The position numbers and the translations under genes are program-made. A stretch of DNA of 64,000 bases from Pseudomonas cannabina (GTDB lineage: Bacteria > Pseudomonadota > Gammaproteobacteria > Pseudomonadales > Pseudomonadaceae). Shown here piece after piece: positions 36,051 through 45,484 of the stretch. The stretch is from NCBI RefSeq assembly GCF_900100365.1, contig NZ_FNKU01000001.1, positions 744,001 through 808,000 on the forward strand, given 5' to 3'. A model generated the notes under the pieces. It saw only the letters and a list, made by a program, of their open reading frames with translations, made no database searches and was not told the DNA's origin. The number at the start of each line of letters is the position of its first letter. The first letter of the stretch is position 1.

Positions 36051-36770
36051 ATGCGCGAAGATGTGCCACGGGCGGTAACTACTATCTGCAAGGCGTTGCA
36101 GGAACAGATAGAGCACGGTCTGTTGCCGCACGGCAGCAAACTGCCTGCCGAGCGCAAGCTCAGTGAGGTGTTCGGCACCACGCGCATTACCCTGCGTGAG
36201 GCCCTCCTGCAACTGGAGGCCCAGGGGCTGATCTATCGAGAGGAGCGGCGTGGCTGGTTCATCTCACCGCCACGGCTGGCCTATGACCTGATTCGGCGCA
36301 GTCATTTTCATGCGATGGTCTGCGCACAGGGCCGAGTGGCGCAGACCCAACTGCTTTCGGCCCGCCTGCAGCCGGCGTCGGCCATGATCTGTGAAATGCT
36401 GGAGCTGCCCGCGCTGTCGAGCGTGATTCAGATATGCCGCGCACGACGTATCGATCAGCGCCTGGTGCTGTACGTGGAGCATTACCTGAGGCCGGAATTG
36501 TTCCCCGGCATTCTCGAACATGATCTGAGCGAGTCGCTCACTGAACTCTACGCCCGATGTTACGACCTTCACTACGGCCAGGTGCGCTTCGACATGGTCC
36601 CCACCGCGCTGCACGCCGAAGCGGCTGCTGCGCTGAAGGTCTCGCTGGGCAGCCCCGGCCTGCGCATCGCGCGCGTCAATTACGATCGCAATGAACTGTT
36701 GATCGATTGTGATCTGGAGTACTGGCGCCATGATGCTATTCATGTGCGTGCGGCGGTGCAAGGTCACTGA
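36051..36770 (+). CDS. GntR-family regulator with UTRA domain (PhnF/PhnR-like)
   Basis: A 239-residue regulator. The winged helix (about residues 8-75) contains LLPHGSKLPAERKLSEVFGT and TRITLREALLQLEAQGLIYR. A UTRA ligand-binding domain follows (about 95-235), with RIDQRLVLYVEHYLRPELFP and LRIARVNYDRNELLIDCDLE. It is divergent from the ABC operon, and operator-like dyads lie between them, so it most likely represses or controls that operon in response to the imported compound. The start at 36051 leaves both dyads outside the gene. A start at 35994 is less likely, as it adds a non-homologous 19-residue lead. Confidence 0.87.
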   Translation: MREDVPRAVTTICKALQEQIEHGLLPHGSKLPAERKLSEVFGTTRITLREALLQLEAQGLIYREERRGWFISPPRLAYDLIRRSHFHAMVCAQGRVAQTQLLSARLQPASAMICEMLELPALSSVIQICRARRIDQRLVLYVEHYLRPELFPGILEHDLSESLTELYARCYDLHYGQVRFDMVPTALHAEAAAALKVSLGSPGLRIARVNYDRNELLIDCDLEYWRHDAIHVRAAVQGH

Positions 36771-37354
36771 AACTCAGCACTGCGCCCCCTCTGGCCGGAC
36801 ACTCATCGTGAGTGTTTTCCGCAGAGTTTGAGGATTCGTTAGTTGACTGTTTTTTATAAGAAAACGCTGTTGTCGGTCCTCGATCAGATGTTTTAGATAC
36901 AGTCGGTTTCATAGAGTAAGCAGAATAAAGACGGCTGATTAACTAAAAAAATTAATGAAAATGGTTCTAGAATGCCTGATCGGGCAGGCGTAAATTAGTT
37001 GGTTTTTTTATGTGTTTTCTCAGGATTTTTATTTTGGTTTGTTAGGGAGGCGCTGATTTATTCGATTTTTCGTCCCTGCAACGCTCTGGAGGCCTTGATT
37101 TATCTGGGGGCAACAGCTGGGTTTTAGAATAAATCAGCGTCTCCTTAGATGAATTTTCTAAAAAAAGTTCGAATTAATTAATATTTACTAAAACAGTGTG
37201 GTAGGTTTTTAGTGCGAAAGGTTGCGCACTAGTTAGTTGGCTACGTGCGTGAGTTTCGGTTTTTGGATGTGAAGGCGTACACGGCAGTTGTCCTGTAAAG
37301 CCCTGCTCAATGAGTACGACTGCTTTTATTAAAAGGATCTATGAGGATGCTCTA
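36771..37354. other. AT-rich leader of the ice-nucleation gene, no other gene
   Basis: 584 bp, markedly richer in A and T than all neighbours, with repeated TTAATTAAT and AAAAA/TTTTT tracts and a GCCTGATCGGGCAGGC hairpin near 36975. It holds the MITE-like element at 37046-37144. No convincing open frame is present. I could not assign a -10/-35 promoter with confidence. Confidence 0.6.
37046..37144. mobile_element. MITE-like element with 18-bp inverted repeats and TTAG target duplication
   Basis: 99 bp bounded by GGAGGCGCTGATTTATTC and, inverted at the right end, GGAGACGCTGATTTATTC (17 of 18 identical). Both ends are flanked by TTAG (37042-37045 and 37145-37148), a 4-bp duplication of the YTAR type used by IS5-group transposases. 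It is too short to code for a transposase, so it would be mobilised in trans. Confidence 0.75.
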
Positions 37355-40300
37355 ATGACTCTCGAAAAGGCGTTAGTGTTGCGCACGTGTGCCAATAACA
37401 TGGCCGATCATTGTGGTCTTGTATGGCCCGCGACAGGGGCCGTTGAATGCAAACACTGGCAGTCCACCCGAAAGCACGAGAATGGACTGGTGGGTTTGTT
37501 GTGGGGGGCTGGAACCAGCGCTTTTCTGAGTATGCATGCCGATGCGCGGTGGATTGTCTGTGAAGTTGCTTTAGCAGACATGATCGGCCTGGAAGAGTCG
37601 GGAATGGTCAAGTTTCCACGGGCCGAGGTGGTTCATGTCGGCGACAAGAGCAGTGCGTCGCACTTTATTTCGACGCATCAGTCCGACTGTGCATCACCCC
37701 CTGCGCCCGTTGTCGCAAACATCGTTTTGCCCATGGCAGATCACATTGTCAGTCACGAGGTATTCGACGTCGCGCTGATCAGCCGGGCGGATAATTCTGG
37801 GGGGCTACTGCCGGCCGCGACGCCGCAATCGTTGCAGACCGCTACTTACGGCGGCACGTTAAGTGGCGAAAACAACAGTCGGCTTATTGCTGGTTATGGA
37901 AGCACCGAGACGGCCGGTAACAACAGTGATCTGATTGCCGGGTATGGCAGTACAGGGACCGCTGGCTCCGACAGCTCGCTGGTCGCCGGTTATGGCAGCA
38001 CTCAGACTGCAGGAGGTGAAAGCGCACTGACGGCGGGCTACGGCAGTACCCAGACCGCACGCGGAGGCAGCGACCTGACGGCAGGGTATGGCAGCACCGG
38101 CACGGCCGGTTCCGACAGCTCGCTGACTGCCGGTTATGGCAGTACGCAAACCTCGGGCGGGGACAGTTCGCTGACGGCTGGCTACGGCAGCACCCAGACC
38201 GCACGGGAAGGCAGCAACCTGACTGCGGGTTATGGCAGTACCGGGACGGCTGGTTCCGACAGCTCGCTGATCGCGGGTTACGGCAGCACTCAGACTTCCG
38301 GAGAGGACAGCTCGCTGACGGCGGGGTATGGCAGTACCCAAACCGCCCAGGAAGGCAGCAACCTGACGGCCGGGTATGGCAGCACCGGCACGGCAGGCTC
38401 CGACAGCTCACTGATCGCCGGGTATGGCAGCACCCAGACCTCCGGGGGAGACAGTTCGCTCACCGCCGGTTACGGCAGCACGCAGACTGCTCAAGAAGGC
38501 AGCAACCTGACGTCCGGTTATGGCAGTACCGGCACGGCAGGCGCCGACAGTTCTCTGATCGCCGGTTACGGCAGCACGCAAACCTCCGGCAGTGATAGTG
38601 CGCTGACGGCGGGGTATGGCAGTACGCAAACGGCCCAGCAAGGCAGCAACCTGACTTCTGGCTATGGCAGCACTGGTACGGCGGGCGCAGACAGTTCACT
38701 GATCGCCGGTTATGGCAGCACCCAGACCTCGGGAAGTGACAGCTCGCTCACGGCGGGCTACGGCAGCACGCAGACGGCTCGGGAGGGTAGTAACCTGACT
38801 TCCGGTTACGGCAGTACCGGCACGGCAGGCGCCGACAGTTCTCTGATTGCCGGTTATGGCAGCACCCAGACCTCCGGCAGTGACAGCGCACTGACGGCCG
38901 GCTACGGCAGTACTCAGACGGCTCAGCAAGGCAGCAACCTGACCGCCGGGTATGGTAGCACCGGCACGGCAGGCGCCGACAGTTCGCTGATCGCGGGATA
39001 CGGCAGCACGCAGACCTCCGGCGCAGACAGCGCAATGACGGCAGGCTATGGCAGTACCCAGACGGCTCAGGAAGGCAGCAACCTGACGGCCGGGTACGGC
39101 AGCACTGGAACAGCAGGTGCCGACAGCTCGCTGATCGCCGGCTATGGCAGCACCCAGACCTCCGGCAGTGACAGCTCGCTTACGGCCGGTTACGGCAGTA
39201 CGCAAACGGCTCAAGAGGGTAGCAACCTGACGGCCGGGTATGGCAGCACCGGGACGGCAGGCTCCGACAGCTCGTTGATTGCGGGTTACGGCAGCACGCA
39301 GACCTCCGGCGCAGACAGCACCATGACAGCGGGTTACGGCAGTACCCAGACCGCTCAGGGAGACAGCAACCTGACGGCCGGGTACGGCAGCACTGGAACA
39401 GCAGGTGCCGACAGCTCGCTGATCGCCGGTTACGGCAGCACCCAGACCTCCGGCAGTGACAGCTCGCTCACTGCGGGTTACGGCAGTACTCAGACTGCCC
39501 GGCAAGGCAGCGAACTTACGGCAGGCTACGGCAGCACCCAAACGGCCGGCGCCGACAGCAACCTTACTTCCGGTTACGGAAGTACCGGCACGGCTGGTCA
39601 TCAAAGCTTCATCGCGGCGGGTTACGGCAGTACGCAGACGGCAGGCCACAAGAGCATTCTGACGGCGGGTTACGGGAGTACCCAAACGGCCAGAGACGGC
39701 AGCGACTTGATTGCCGGGTATGGAAGTACGGGCACGGCAGGTTCGGGCAGCTCGCTGATCGCGGGTTATGGCAGTACCCAGACAGCCAGTTACAGAAGCA
39801 TGCTGACCGCCGGTTATGGCAGCACTCAGACCGCGCGCGAACTCAGCGATCTGGTTGCAGGTTATGGCAGTACGTCAACCGCCGGGTCGAACAGTTCGTT
39901 GATTGCCGGGTACGGGAGCACGCAAACGGCGGGCTTCAAAAGCATCCTGACTGCCGGTTACGGCAGTACCCAGACAGCCCAGGAGCGCAGCGACCTGGTC
40001 ACCGGCTATGGAAGTACCTCGACCGCAGGCTATTCCAGCTCATTGATCGCGGGTTATGGCAGCACGCAGACCGCCGGTTACGAGAGCACATTGACCGCCG
40101 GTTACGGCAGTACCCAGACGGCACAGGACAGCAGCTCGCTCATCACCGGTTACGGAAGTACCTCCACGGCCGGTTATTCCAGCACGCTGATTGCGGGTTA
40201 CGGCAGTACGCAGACCGCAGGCCACGAGAGTACGTTGACCGCCGGCTACGGCAGCACGCAGACGGCACAGGAACGCAGTGATCTGGTCACCGGCTACGGC

Positions 40301-41335
40301 AGCACCTCCACCGCAGGCTACTCCAGCTCGCTGATTGCGGGTTATGGCAGCACGCAGACAGCCGGTTACGAGAGCACATTGACCGCCGGTTATGGCAGTA
40401 CCCAGACGGCCCAGGAAAACAGCTCGCTCACCACCGGCTACGGCAGTACGTCCACCGCTGGCTTCGCCAGTTCGCTGATTGCAGGCTATGGCAGCACTCA
40501 GACAGCAGGCTATGAAAGTACCCTCACGGCTGGATATGGCAGTACGCAAATTGCAGAACGTGGAAGTTCATTGACGGCGGGCTACGGCAGTACGGCAACT
40601 GCCGGAGAAGACAGTTCGCTGATTGCCGGTTATGGCAGTACCTTGACCAGCGGAATCAGAAGCCTGTTGACGGCGGGCTATGGCAGTACGCTGATCGCCG
40701 GGCTGCGCAGTGTCTTGATCGCAGGTTACGGCAGCAGCCTGACGTCGGGCATGCGCAGTACATTGACAGCAGGTTACGGCAGTAACCAGATTGCAAGTTA
40801 TGGCAGTTCGTTGATTGCGGGCCATGAAAGTATTCAGGTTGCCGGGCACAAAAGCATGCTGATCGCCGGCAAGGGTAGTTCGCAGACGGCGGGATTTCGC
40901 AGCACGCTTATTGCCGGTGCGTTCAGTGTACAAATGGCCGGTGATCGCAGCAGGCTTATTGCCGGTGCAGACAGTAATCAGACAGCGGGCGATCGCAGCA
41001 AGTTGCTGGCGGGTAACAACAGTTATCTGACCGCCGGAGATCGAAGCAAACTAACCGGTGGCAATGACTGCACGCTAATGGCTGGAGACCAAAGCAAGTT
41101 GACCGCCGGAAAGAACAGCGTTCTGATCGCAGGCGCACGCAGCAAGCTTATCGGCAGTGAGGGCTCGACGCTTTCGGGGGGCGAAGACTCCACGCTTATC
41201 TTCAGGCTCTGGGATGGTAAGAAATACCGGCAACTGGTTGCCAAAACGGGAGAGAACGGCGTTGAGGCAGATATGCCTTATTACGTGAACGACGATGACG
41301 ATATCGTCAATATGCCAGAAGACGACGCTGTTTAA
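37355..41335 (+). CDS. ina: Ice-nucleation protein (InaZ/InaK family), 70 coils
   Basis: A 1326-residue outer-membrane-associated protein that templates ice at mild sub-zero temperatures. Residues 1-162 are the N-terminal domain (MTLEKALVLRTCANNMADHC with GLLWGAGTSAF). Residues 163-1282 are exactly 70 coils of 16 residues, mostly AGYGSTQTA-type, arranged in higher-order units of three coils (48 residues). The TxT and SxT positions form the water-ordering face. The last twelve coils lose TxT and gain Arg/Lys (GDRSRL, GDRSKL), the so-called R-coils. A 44-residue C-terminal cap ends DIVNMPEDDAV. The ATG at 37355 has GAGGA 7 nt upstream. InaZ has 1200 residues, so this is a large member. Confidence 0.98.
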   Translation: MTLEKALVLRTCANNMADHCGLVWPATGAVECKHWQSTRKHENGLVGLLWGAGTSAFLSMHADARWIVCEVALADMIGLEESGMVKFPRAEVVHVGDKSSASHFISTHQSDCASPPAPVVANIVLPMADHIVSHEVFDVALISRADNSGGLLPAATPQSLQTATYGGTLSGENNSRLIAGYGSTETAGNNSDLIAGYGSTGTAGSDSSLVAGYGSTQTAGGESALTAGYGSTQTARGGSDLTAGYGSTGTAGSDSSLTAGYGSTQTSGGDSSLTAGYGSTQTAREGSNLTAGYGSTGTAGSDSSLIAGYGSTQTSGEDSSLTAGYGSTQTAQEGSNLTAGYGSTGTAGSDSSLIAGYGSTQTSGGDSSLTAGYGSTQTAQEGSNLTSGYGSTGTAGADSSLIAGYGSTQTSGSDSALTAGYGSTQTAQQGSNLTSGYGSTGTAGADSSLIAGYGSTQTSGSDSSLTAGYGSTQTAREGSNLTSGYGSTGTAGADSSLIAGYGSTQTSGSDSALTAGYGSTQTAQQGSNLTAGYGSTGTAGADSSLIAGYGSTQTSGADSAMTAGYGSTQTAQEGSNLTAGYGSTGTAGADSSLIAGYGSTQTSGSDSSLTAGYGSTQTAQEGSNLTAGYGSTGTAGSDSSLIAGYGSTQTSGADSTMTAGYGSTQTAQGDSNLTAGYGSTGTAGADSSLIAGYGSTQTSGSDSSLTAGYGSTQTARQGSELTAGYGSTQTAGADSNLTSGYGSTGTAGHQSFIAAGYGSTQTAGHKSILTAGYGSTQTARDGSDLIAGYGSTGTAGSGSSLIAGYGSTQTASYRSMLTAGYGSTQTARELSDLVAGYGSTSTAGSNSSLIAGYGSTQTAGFKSILTAGYGSTQTAQERSDLVTGYGSTSTAGYSSSLIAGYGSTQTAGYESTLTAGYGSTQTAQDSSSLITGYGSTSTAGYSSTLIAGYGSTQTAGHESTLTAGYGSTQTAQERSDLVTGYGSTSTAGYSSSLIAGYGSTQTAGYESTLTAGYGSTQTAQENSSLTTGYGSTSTAGFASSLIAGYGSTQTAGYESTLTAGYGSTQIAERGSSLTAGYGSTATAGEDSSLIAGYGSTLTSGIRSLLTAGYGSTLIAGLRSVLIAGYGSSLTSGMRSTLTAGYGSNQIASYGSSLIAGHESIQVAGHKSMLIAGKGSSQTAGFRSTLIAGAFSVQMAGDRSRLIAGADSNQTAGDRSKLLAGNNSYLTAGDRSKLTGGNDCTLMAGDQSKLTAGKNSVLIAGARSKLIGSEGSTLSGGEDSTLIFRLWDGKKYRQLVAKTGENGVEADMPYYVNDDDDIVNMPEDDAV
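37841..41200 (+). repeat. 70 in-frame 48-bp tandem repeats of the ice-nucleation gene
   Basis: 3360 bp, exactly 70 x 48 bp, with a superimposed 144-bp period. The repeats are clearly diverged at third positions yet conserved in protein. Long open frames also occur on the opposite strand because of the repeat structure; I regard them as incidental. Confidence 0.95.
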
Positions 41336-41401
41336 AGCCGGTCACCCGTTCATGGGAAAGCACCGGTATTAAGTCATTGACAGGGTACGTCAATAGGGTG
41401 C

Positions 41402-41420
41402 GGGACATGGAGTCCCCTTT
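41402..41420 (+). terminator. Possible terminator of the ice-nucleation gene
   Basis: GGGAC, a 5-nt loop, GTCCC and then CTTTTCT, 66 bp after the stop. The stem is only 5 bp. A second short stem (TTGAC with GTCAA) lies just before it. Confidence 0.45.
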
Positions 41421-41566
41421 TCTACGTACAGAATTCACGGCGCTGTGCTCTTTTTTATTTCTCACTGGCGAACGCCGGATTTTTATTCTGACAGGCATCG
41501 ATCGAACGCCCGCGGACGGTACACGGGAACAGCGCGCTGCCCCGAGACCGTTTGCGCCCTCACTGA

Positions 41567-42856
41567 CTATGGCAGCTCGTGGCTGGCATAGAACGCGCCC
41601 AGTACCTTGACCAGATGCGCCAGGTCATGACTGCCAGCCAGTTCCCGAATCGAGTGCATCGCGAACGTCGGCAAGCCGATATCGACCGTGCGGATGCCCA
41701 GATGGCTGGCGGTGATCGGCCCGATGGTCGAACCACAGGCCATGTCGCTGCGCACCACGAAGCTTTGAACCGGGACTTCTTCGGCCATGCACAGGTGACG
41801 GAAGAAACCGGCCGTTTCGCTGTTGGTGGCGTAGCGCTGGTTGCTGTTGACCTTGATCACTGGCCCGGCATTGAGTTTCGGGCCATGGTTGGCGTCGTGT
41901 CTGTCGGCATAGTTGGGGTGTATGCCGTGCGCGTTATCGGCGGAGATCATCAGTGACTTCTGAATGGTCCGCACGTAGTCCTCGCTGCTGGGCAGCAGGC
42001 GCCGGACGATCTGTTCCAGCATGGCACCGTCTGCGCCACAGGTAGAGGACGAGCCGACTTCTTCGTGGTCAGTGCAGACCAGCAGCGCAGTTTCGTCGCT
42101 GTTGCTGTTGAGCAATGCTTGCAGCCCGGCAAAGCACGACAGCAGGTTGTCGAGCCGGGCGCCAGCGAGAAAATCGCCATTGAGACCGACAATCGCCGCG
42201 CTCTGGGTGTCGTAGAAGCTCAACTCGTAATCAAGCACCACGTCGGCGTTCAGGCCATGTTCGCGTGCCAATTGGTCAGTCAGCAGCGCGCGGAAGTCTG
42301 CGCGCTCATCACCCGCCACTTGCGCAAGAATCGGCGGCAGCTCGGTCTGGGGATTGATCGCCCGGCCTTCGTTGACGGTGCGATTGAGGTGAATGGCCAG
42401 ATTGGGGATGACCGCAATCGGCAGTTTGAAGTCGATCAGTTGGCTTTCGACCTTGCCATCGCGGCGGAACGTAACCCGCCCGGCCAGCGACAGATCGCGA
42501 TCAAACCACGGTGCAAGCAGTGCGCCGCCATAGACTTCGACCCCCAGTTGCCAGAAACCCTGACGTTGCAGCTCGGGCTGCGGCTTGACCCGCAGGCACG
42601 GGCTGTCGGTGTGCGCGCCGACCATGCGGATGCCGCCGGTCAGTGGTGACTGGCGACCCATTCTGAACGCAACAATGGAGGAGTCATTGCGCGTGACGTA
42701 GTAACGTCCTCCGGTTTCTATGGCCCAGGTGTCACGCTCGTCCAGCCGCTGAAACCCGGCAGCTTCGAGGTGTTGCACGAGGGTGGCTGTGGCGTGAAAG
42801 GGGGTAGGGGAAGCCTTGAGGAAATCGATGAGGCCTTTGTTCAACTCGTCGCGCAT
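41567..42856 (-). CDS. apeB: M18-family aminopeptidase
   Basis: A 429-residue zinc aminopeptidase of the aspartyl aminopeptidase family. Metal-binding and catalytic segments are [13 protein letters not shown] (His and Asp), [15 protein letters not shown] (the Glu pair), [15 protein letters not shown] and the late [13 protein letters not shown]. Members form dodecamers and remove N-terminal residues from peptides in the cytoplasm. It converges on the ice-nucleation gene and has a long repeat-filled gap behind it. The start ATG at 42856 gives [20 protein letters not shown], the family N-terminus. Confidence 0.94.
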   Translation of the reverse strand: MRDELNKGLIDFLKASPTPFHATATLVQHLEAAGFQRLDERDTWAIETGGRYYVTRNDSSIVAFRMGRQSPLTGGIRMVGAHTDSPCLRVKPQPELQRQGFWQLGVEVYGGALLAPWFDRDLSLAGRVTFRRDGKVESQLIDFKLPIAVIPNLAIHLNRTVNEGRAINPQTELPPILAQVAGDERADFRALLTDQLAREHGLNADVVLDYELSFYDTQSAAIVGLNGDFLAGARLDNLLSCFAGLQALLNSNSDETALLVCTDHEEVGSSSTCGADGAMLEQIVRRLLPSSEDYVRTIQKSLMISADNAHGIHPNYADRHDANHGPKLNAGPVIKVNSNQRYATNSETAGFFRHLCMAEEVPVQSFVVRSDMACGSTIGPITASHLGIRTVDIGLPTFAMHSIRELAGSHDLAHLVKVLGAFYASHELP

Positions 42857-43461
42857 AAATAGCTCCAGACAGCAATGATGCGAGTTTACCGCATTGGCTC
42901 ATTCGCTGCCTTGGGTTGCGCTTAGCGCGATACACAAGCCCAACTGATTCTTGTGTCACTTCACTCCGCGTTTGCATGGATTTCGTGACGCTACGCGTCA
43001 TACATCTCCGATGCGGCGCAACGTTATGCCTGTCCCGCTGCCACTACCACAAAATGCTTTTTGATCACGATTGCACTAACGACGCAGATTGCGACGTAAG
43101 TGACGGCTGAGTCCTGGCGCTGATCCGGGGGATGCGAGGCAGGACGCCGAGCAAGCCGCACCGGGCCATGGATGGCCCGTTGCGGCGACCGCCGGATCGG
43201 TGTCAGGACGAAGGAACCCGACGAAGTCGGGCCGGAAACGGAGCCGGGATTTTGGTTACTTTGATCCTTCAAAGTCACTCGCCGAGGGGCGAAAAGGTGC
43301 CTTGAGCCATGAACAGGCACCACTGACATCTCAGAACTGCTGTGTGACGCAGAGCGTCACGAGAGGCATTACCACGCGGAGTGGGAACGAGAAAAGAATA
43401 TGTGCGTTCCTGCCTGCAAGCGCGCAAACCCTTGCATTGCGCGGCACAACTCAATGACCGT
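42857..43461. other. 605-bp gap with a dispersed repeat
   Basis: There is no supportable gene. 42857-43052 is low-complexity intergenic sequence with CGTGACGCTACGCGTCA-type hairpins, and 43053-43392 is the longer copy of the dispersed repeat. Confidence 0.6.
43053..43392. repeat. Dispersed intergenic repeat, copy B
   Basis: It matches copy A at 16311-16541 in the same direction, but carries about 100 bp of extra sequence (about 43114-43210, with GGGCCATGGATGGCCC palindrome) between the shared CGCAGATTGCGAC and GTCGGGCCGGAAACGGAGCC blocks. Copy A could be a deletion derivative or copy B an insertion derivative. Confidence 0.75.
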
Positions 43462-44097
43462 TCAAAACGGCGCAGGGCACTCGAAAGTCAGGCGCTCGCC
43501 AGTGCCCGGATGCGTGAAGCTCAGCATGCTGGCGTGCAGGCACAGGCGCGGATAGGCCGCCAGCGCTTCGGGATGGGCGTACAGACCATCGCCCAGCAGC
43601 GGATGCCCGATCGACAGCATGTGCACACGCAATTGATGCGAGCGGCCGGTGATCGGTGTCAGTTCGACCCGGCAGTACGTGTCATGCCGCTCGATAACCT
43701 TCCAGAACGTCAGCGCATGCTTGCCGCCTTCGTGATCCACCACATGGCGCGGCTTGGTCGGCGGGTCGTAACGCAACGGCAAGTCGATACTGCCGCTGTC
43801 CAGCGACGGCTGACCCCAGCACAGTGCGGTATAGGCTTTTTCGGTCTCGCGGTCATGAAACTGACGCGACAGCTCGCGATGCGTGTCGGCGTCACGCGCC
43901 AGCAGGATGATGCCGGACGTTTCCCAGTCCAGACGATGGACGATGCGGGCTTCAGGGAAACCGTTTTCCTGCAGGCGGGTAATCAGGCAATCCTTGTTGT
44001 CATCGGCACGGCCGGGGACGGAAAGCAGCAGGGTGGGCTTATCGATCACCAGAACGGCAGCGTCCTGATGGATGATGCGGATGTTCGACAACGGCAT
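43462..44097 (-). CDS. rluA: Pseudouridine synthase RluA
   Basis: A 211-residue RluA-family enzyme that isomerises uridine 746 of 23S rRNA and U32 of several tRNAs. The catalytic motif HRLDWETSGIILLARD has the active-site Asp57. ITGRSHQLRVHM is the second conserved element. There is no S4 domain, which fits RluA rather than RluC/D. I prefer the ATG at 44097 (MPLSNIRIIHQDA); a start at 44127 would add ten residues. It follows minE by 90 bp in the same direction. Confidence 0.92.
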   Translation of the reverse strand: MPLSNIRIIHQDAAVLVIDKPTLLLSVPGRADDNKDCLITRLQENGFPEARIVHRLDWETSGIILLARDADTHRELSRQFHDRETEKAYTALCWGQPSLDSGSIDLPLRYDPPTKPRHVVDHEGGKHALTFWKVIERHDTYCRVELTPITGRSHQLRVHMLSIGHPLLGDGLYAHPEALAAYPRLCLHASMLSFTHPGTGERLTFECPAPF

Positions 44098-44187
44098 GCA
44101 ACGGCCTCGAAACGCTAGAAACGGCAACGGCGGTAAAGGCGCGGCTTCCAGAGAAGTGCGCCGATACCGCCGCCAGCGATTGCCTGA

Positions 44188-44442
44188 TCAGCGATCGGGC
44201 AGGGTGATATTGAGTTCCAGAATCGAACAGCTGCCCTGGCTTTCCAGAGCGACCTGAACCTGATCGGACTCGATATTGACGTATTTACGGATCACTTCCA
44301 CCAGCTCTTTCTGCAGGGCAGGCAGGTAGTCCGGCGTACTCCGCTGGCCACGTTCGTGGGCAACGATGATCTGTAGACGCTCTTTCGCGACCGAGGCCGT
44401 GCTTTCTTTTTTGCGGTCACGAAAGAAGTCAAAAATATTCAT
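44188..44442 (-). CDS. minE: Cell-division topological factor MinE
   Basis: An 84-residue protein starting [12 protein letters not shown]. The N-terminal membrane-targeting and anti-MinCD helix (residues 1-31) is followed by the topological specificity domain with [21 protein letters not shown]. MinE displaces MinC and stimulates MinD ATPase to drive pole-to-pole oscillation. The start overlaps the minD stop (TGATG); an ATG three bases upstream is possible too. Confidence 0.97.
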
Positions 44443-45254
44443 CATTTACCCCCGAACAGACGTTCAAAGAATCCTTTCTTATTCACATCCAGAAAACGGT
44501 GCTCAAGTGTCTTGCCCAGCAAGCGGTCGACCGCATCGCTGTACGCCTGACCGGCATCGCTCTGGTCATCCAGAATAACCGGCACGCCCTGGTTGGACGC
44601 TTTGAGAACCGCCTGGGATTCGGGAATCACGCCCAGCAGGGTCACCGCGAGGATTTCCTTGACGTCTTCCACGCCCAGCATCTCGCCCTTGCTCACACGC
44701 TCAGGGTTGTAGCGTGTCAGCAGCAGGTGTTCCTTGATCGGGTCCTGGCCCAGCTCGGCGCGACGCGATTTGCTGGCCAGCAGGCCCAGCATGCGGTCGG
44801 AGTCGCGTACCGACGAAACTTCCGGATTGGTCACGACAATCGCTTCATCGGCGAAATACATGGCCAGATGAGCACCGGTCTCGATGCCGGCCGGCGAGTC
44901 GCAAACCACGTATTCGAAGGTTTCCTTCAATTCCATGAGGACTTTTTCTACGCCCTCCTTGGTCAGTGCATCCTTGTCACGGGTCTGGCTGGCGGCCAGG
45001 ACGAACAGGTTTTCGATCTTCTTGTCCTTGATCAAAGCCTGTTGCAGGTTGGCTTCGCCATTGACCACGTTGACGAAGTCATACACCACGCGACGCTCGC
45101 AGCCCATGATCAGGTCGAGGTTACGCAAGCCGACGTCGAAGTCGACGATGACAGTCTTGTGGCCACGCAGTGCGAGACCTGTACCGATGGCGGCGCTGGT
45201 AGTGGTCTTGCCCACACCACCCTTGCCGGATGTAACAACGAGAATCTTGGCCAA
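44442..45254 (-). CDS. minD: Septum-site-determining ATPase MinD
   Basis: A 270-residue ParA/MinD-type ATPase. The deviant Walker A motif GKGGVGKT is at residues 10-17. Switch regions VDFDVGLRN and [10 protein letters not shown] follow. The C-terminal amphipathic membrane-binding helix is [12 protein letters not shown]. It recruits MinC to the membrane and is cleared by MinE. It is read after minC with an unusually long 230-bp spacer, which may hold its own promoter. Confidence 0.97.
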
Positions 45255-45484
45255 GGTGAATCACCCCTAGATGAAAAAGGACAGTTAGTCCTGAGAAGCA
45301 TCTCGTGACGCAACGGGGGTCGAAGTATTCTGGAAATCAACAGGCATGGTCCTGGAAAGCTAGCACCCGGCTACTACTTTCAACTCATATGCCGACTGAA
45401 AAACAATGCTTTCAGGATTTCCTACAGCCTTGACGACCTTTTCGTGGCGAAACAGAGACACTTTGAAAATTGCGGCAGTATCCG

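Noticed and set aside
36868..36905. TTGTCG...TTAGAT as an ina promoter
   Set aside because: Only a weak match to the sigma-70 -10 box in an AT-rich region where such matches occur by chance.
38696..39685. A 329-codon open frame antisense to the ice-nucleation repeats
   Set aside because: It arises because a 48-bp repeat unit with no stop in one antisense frame keeps that frame open over many copies. It has no ribosome site and a monotonous composition.
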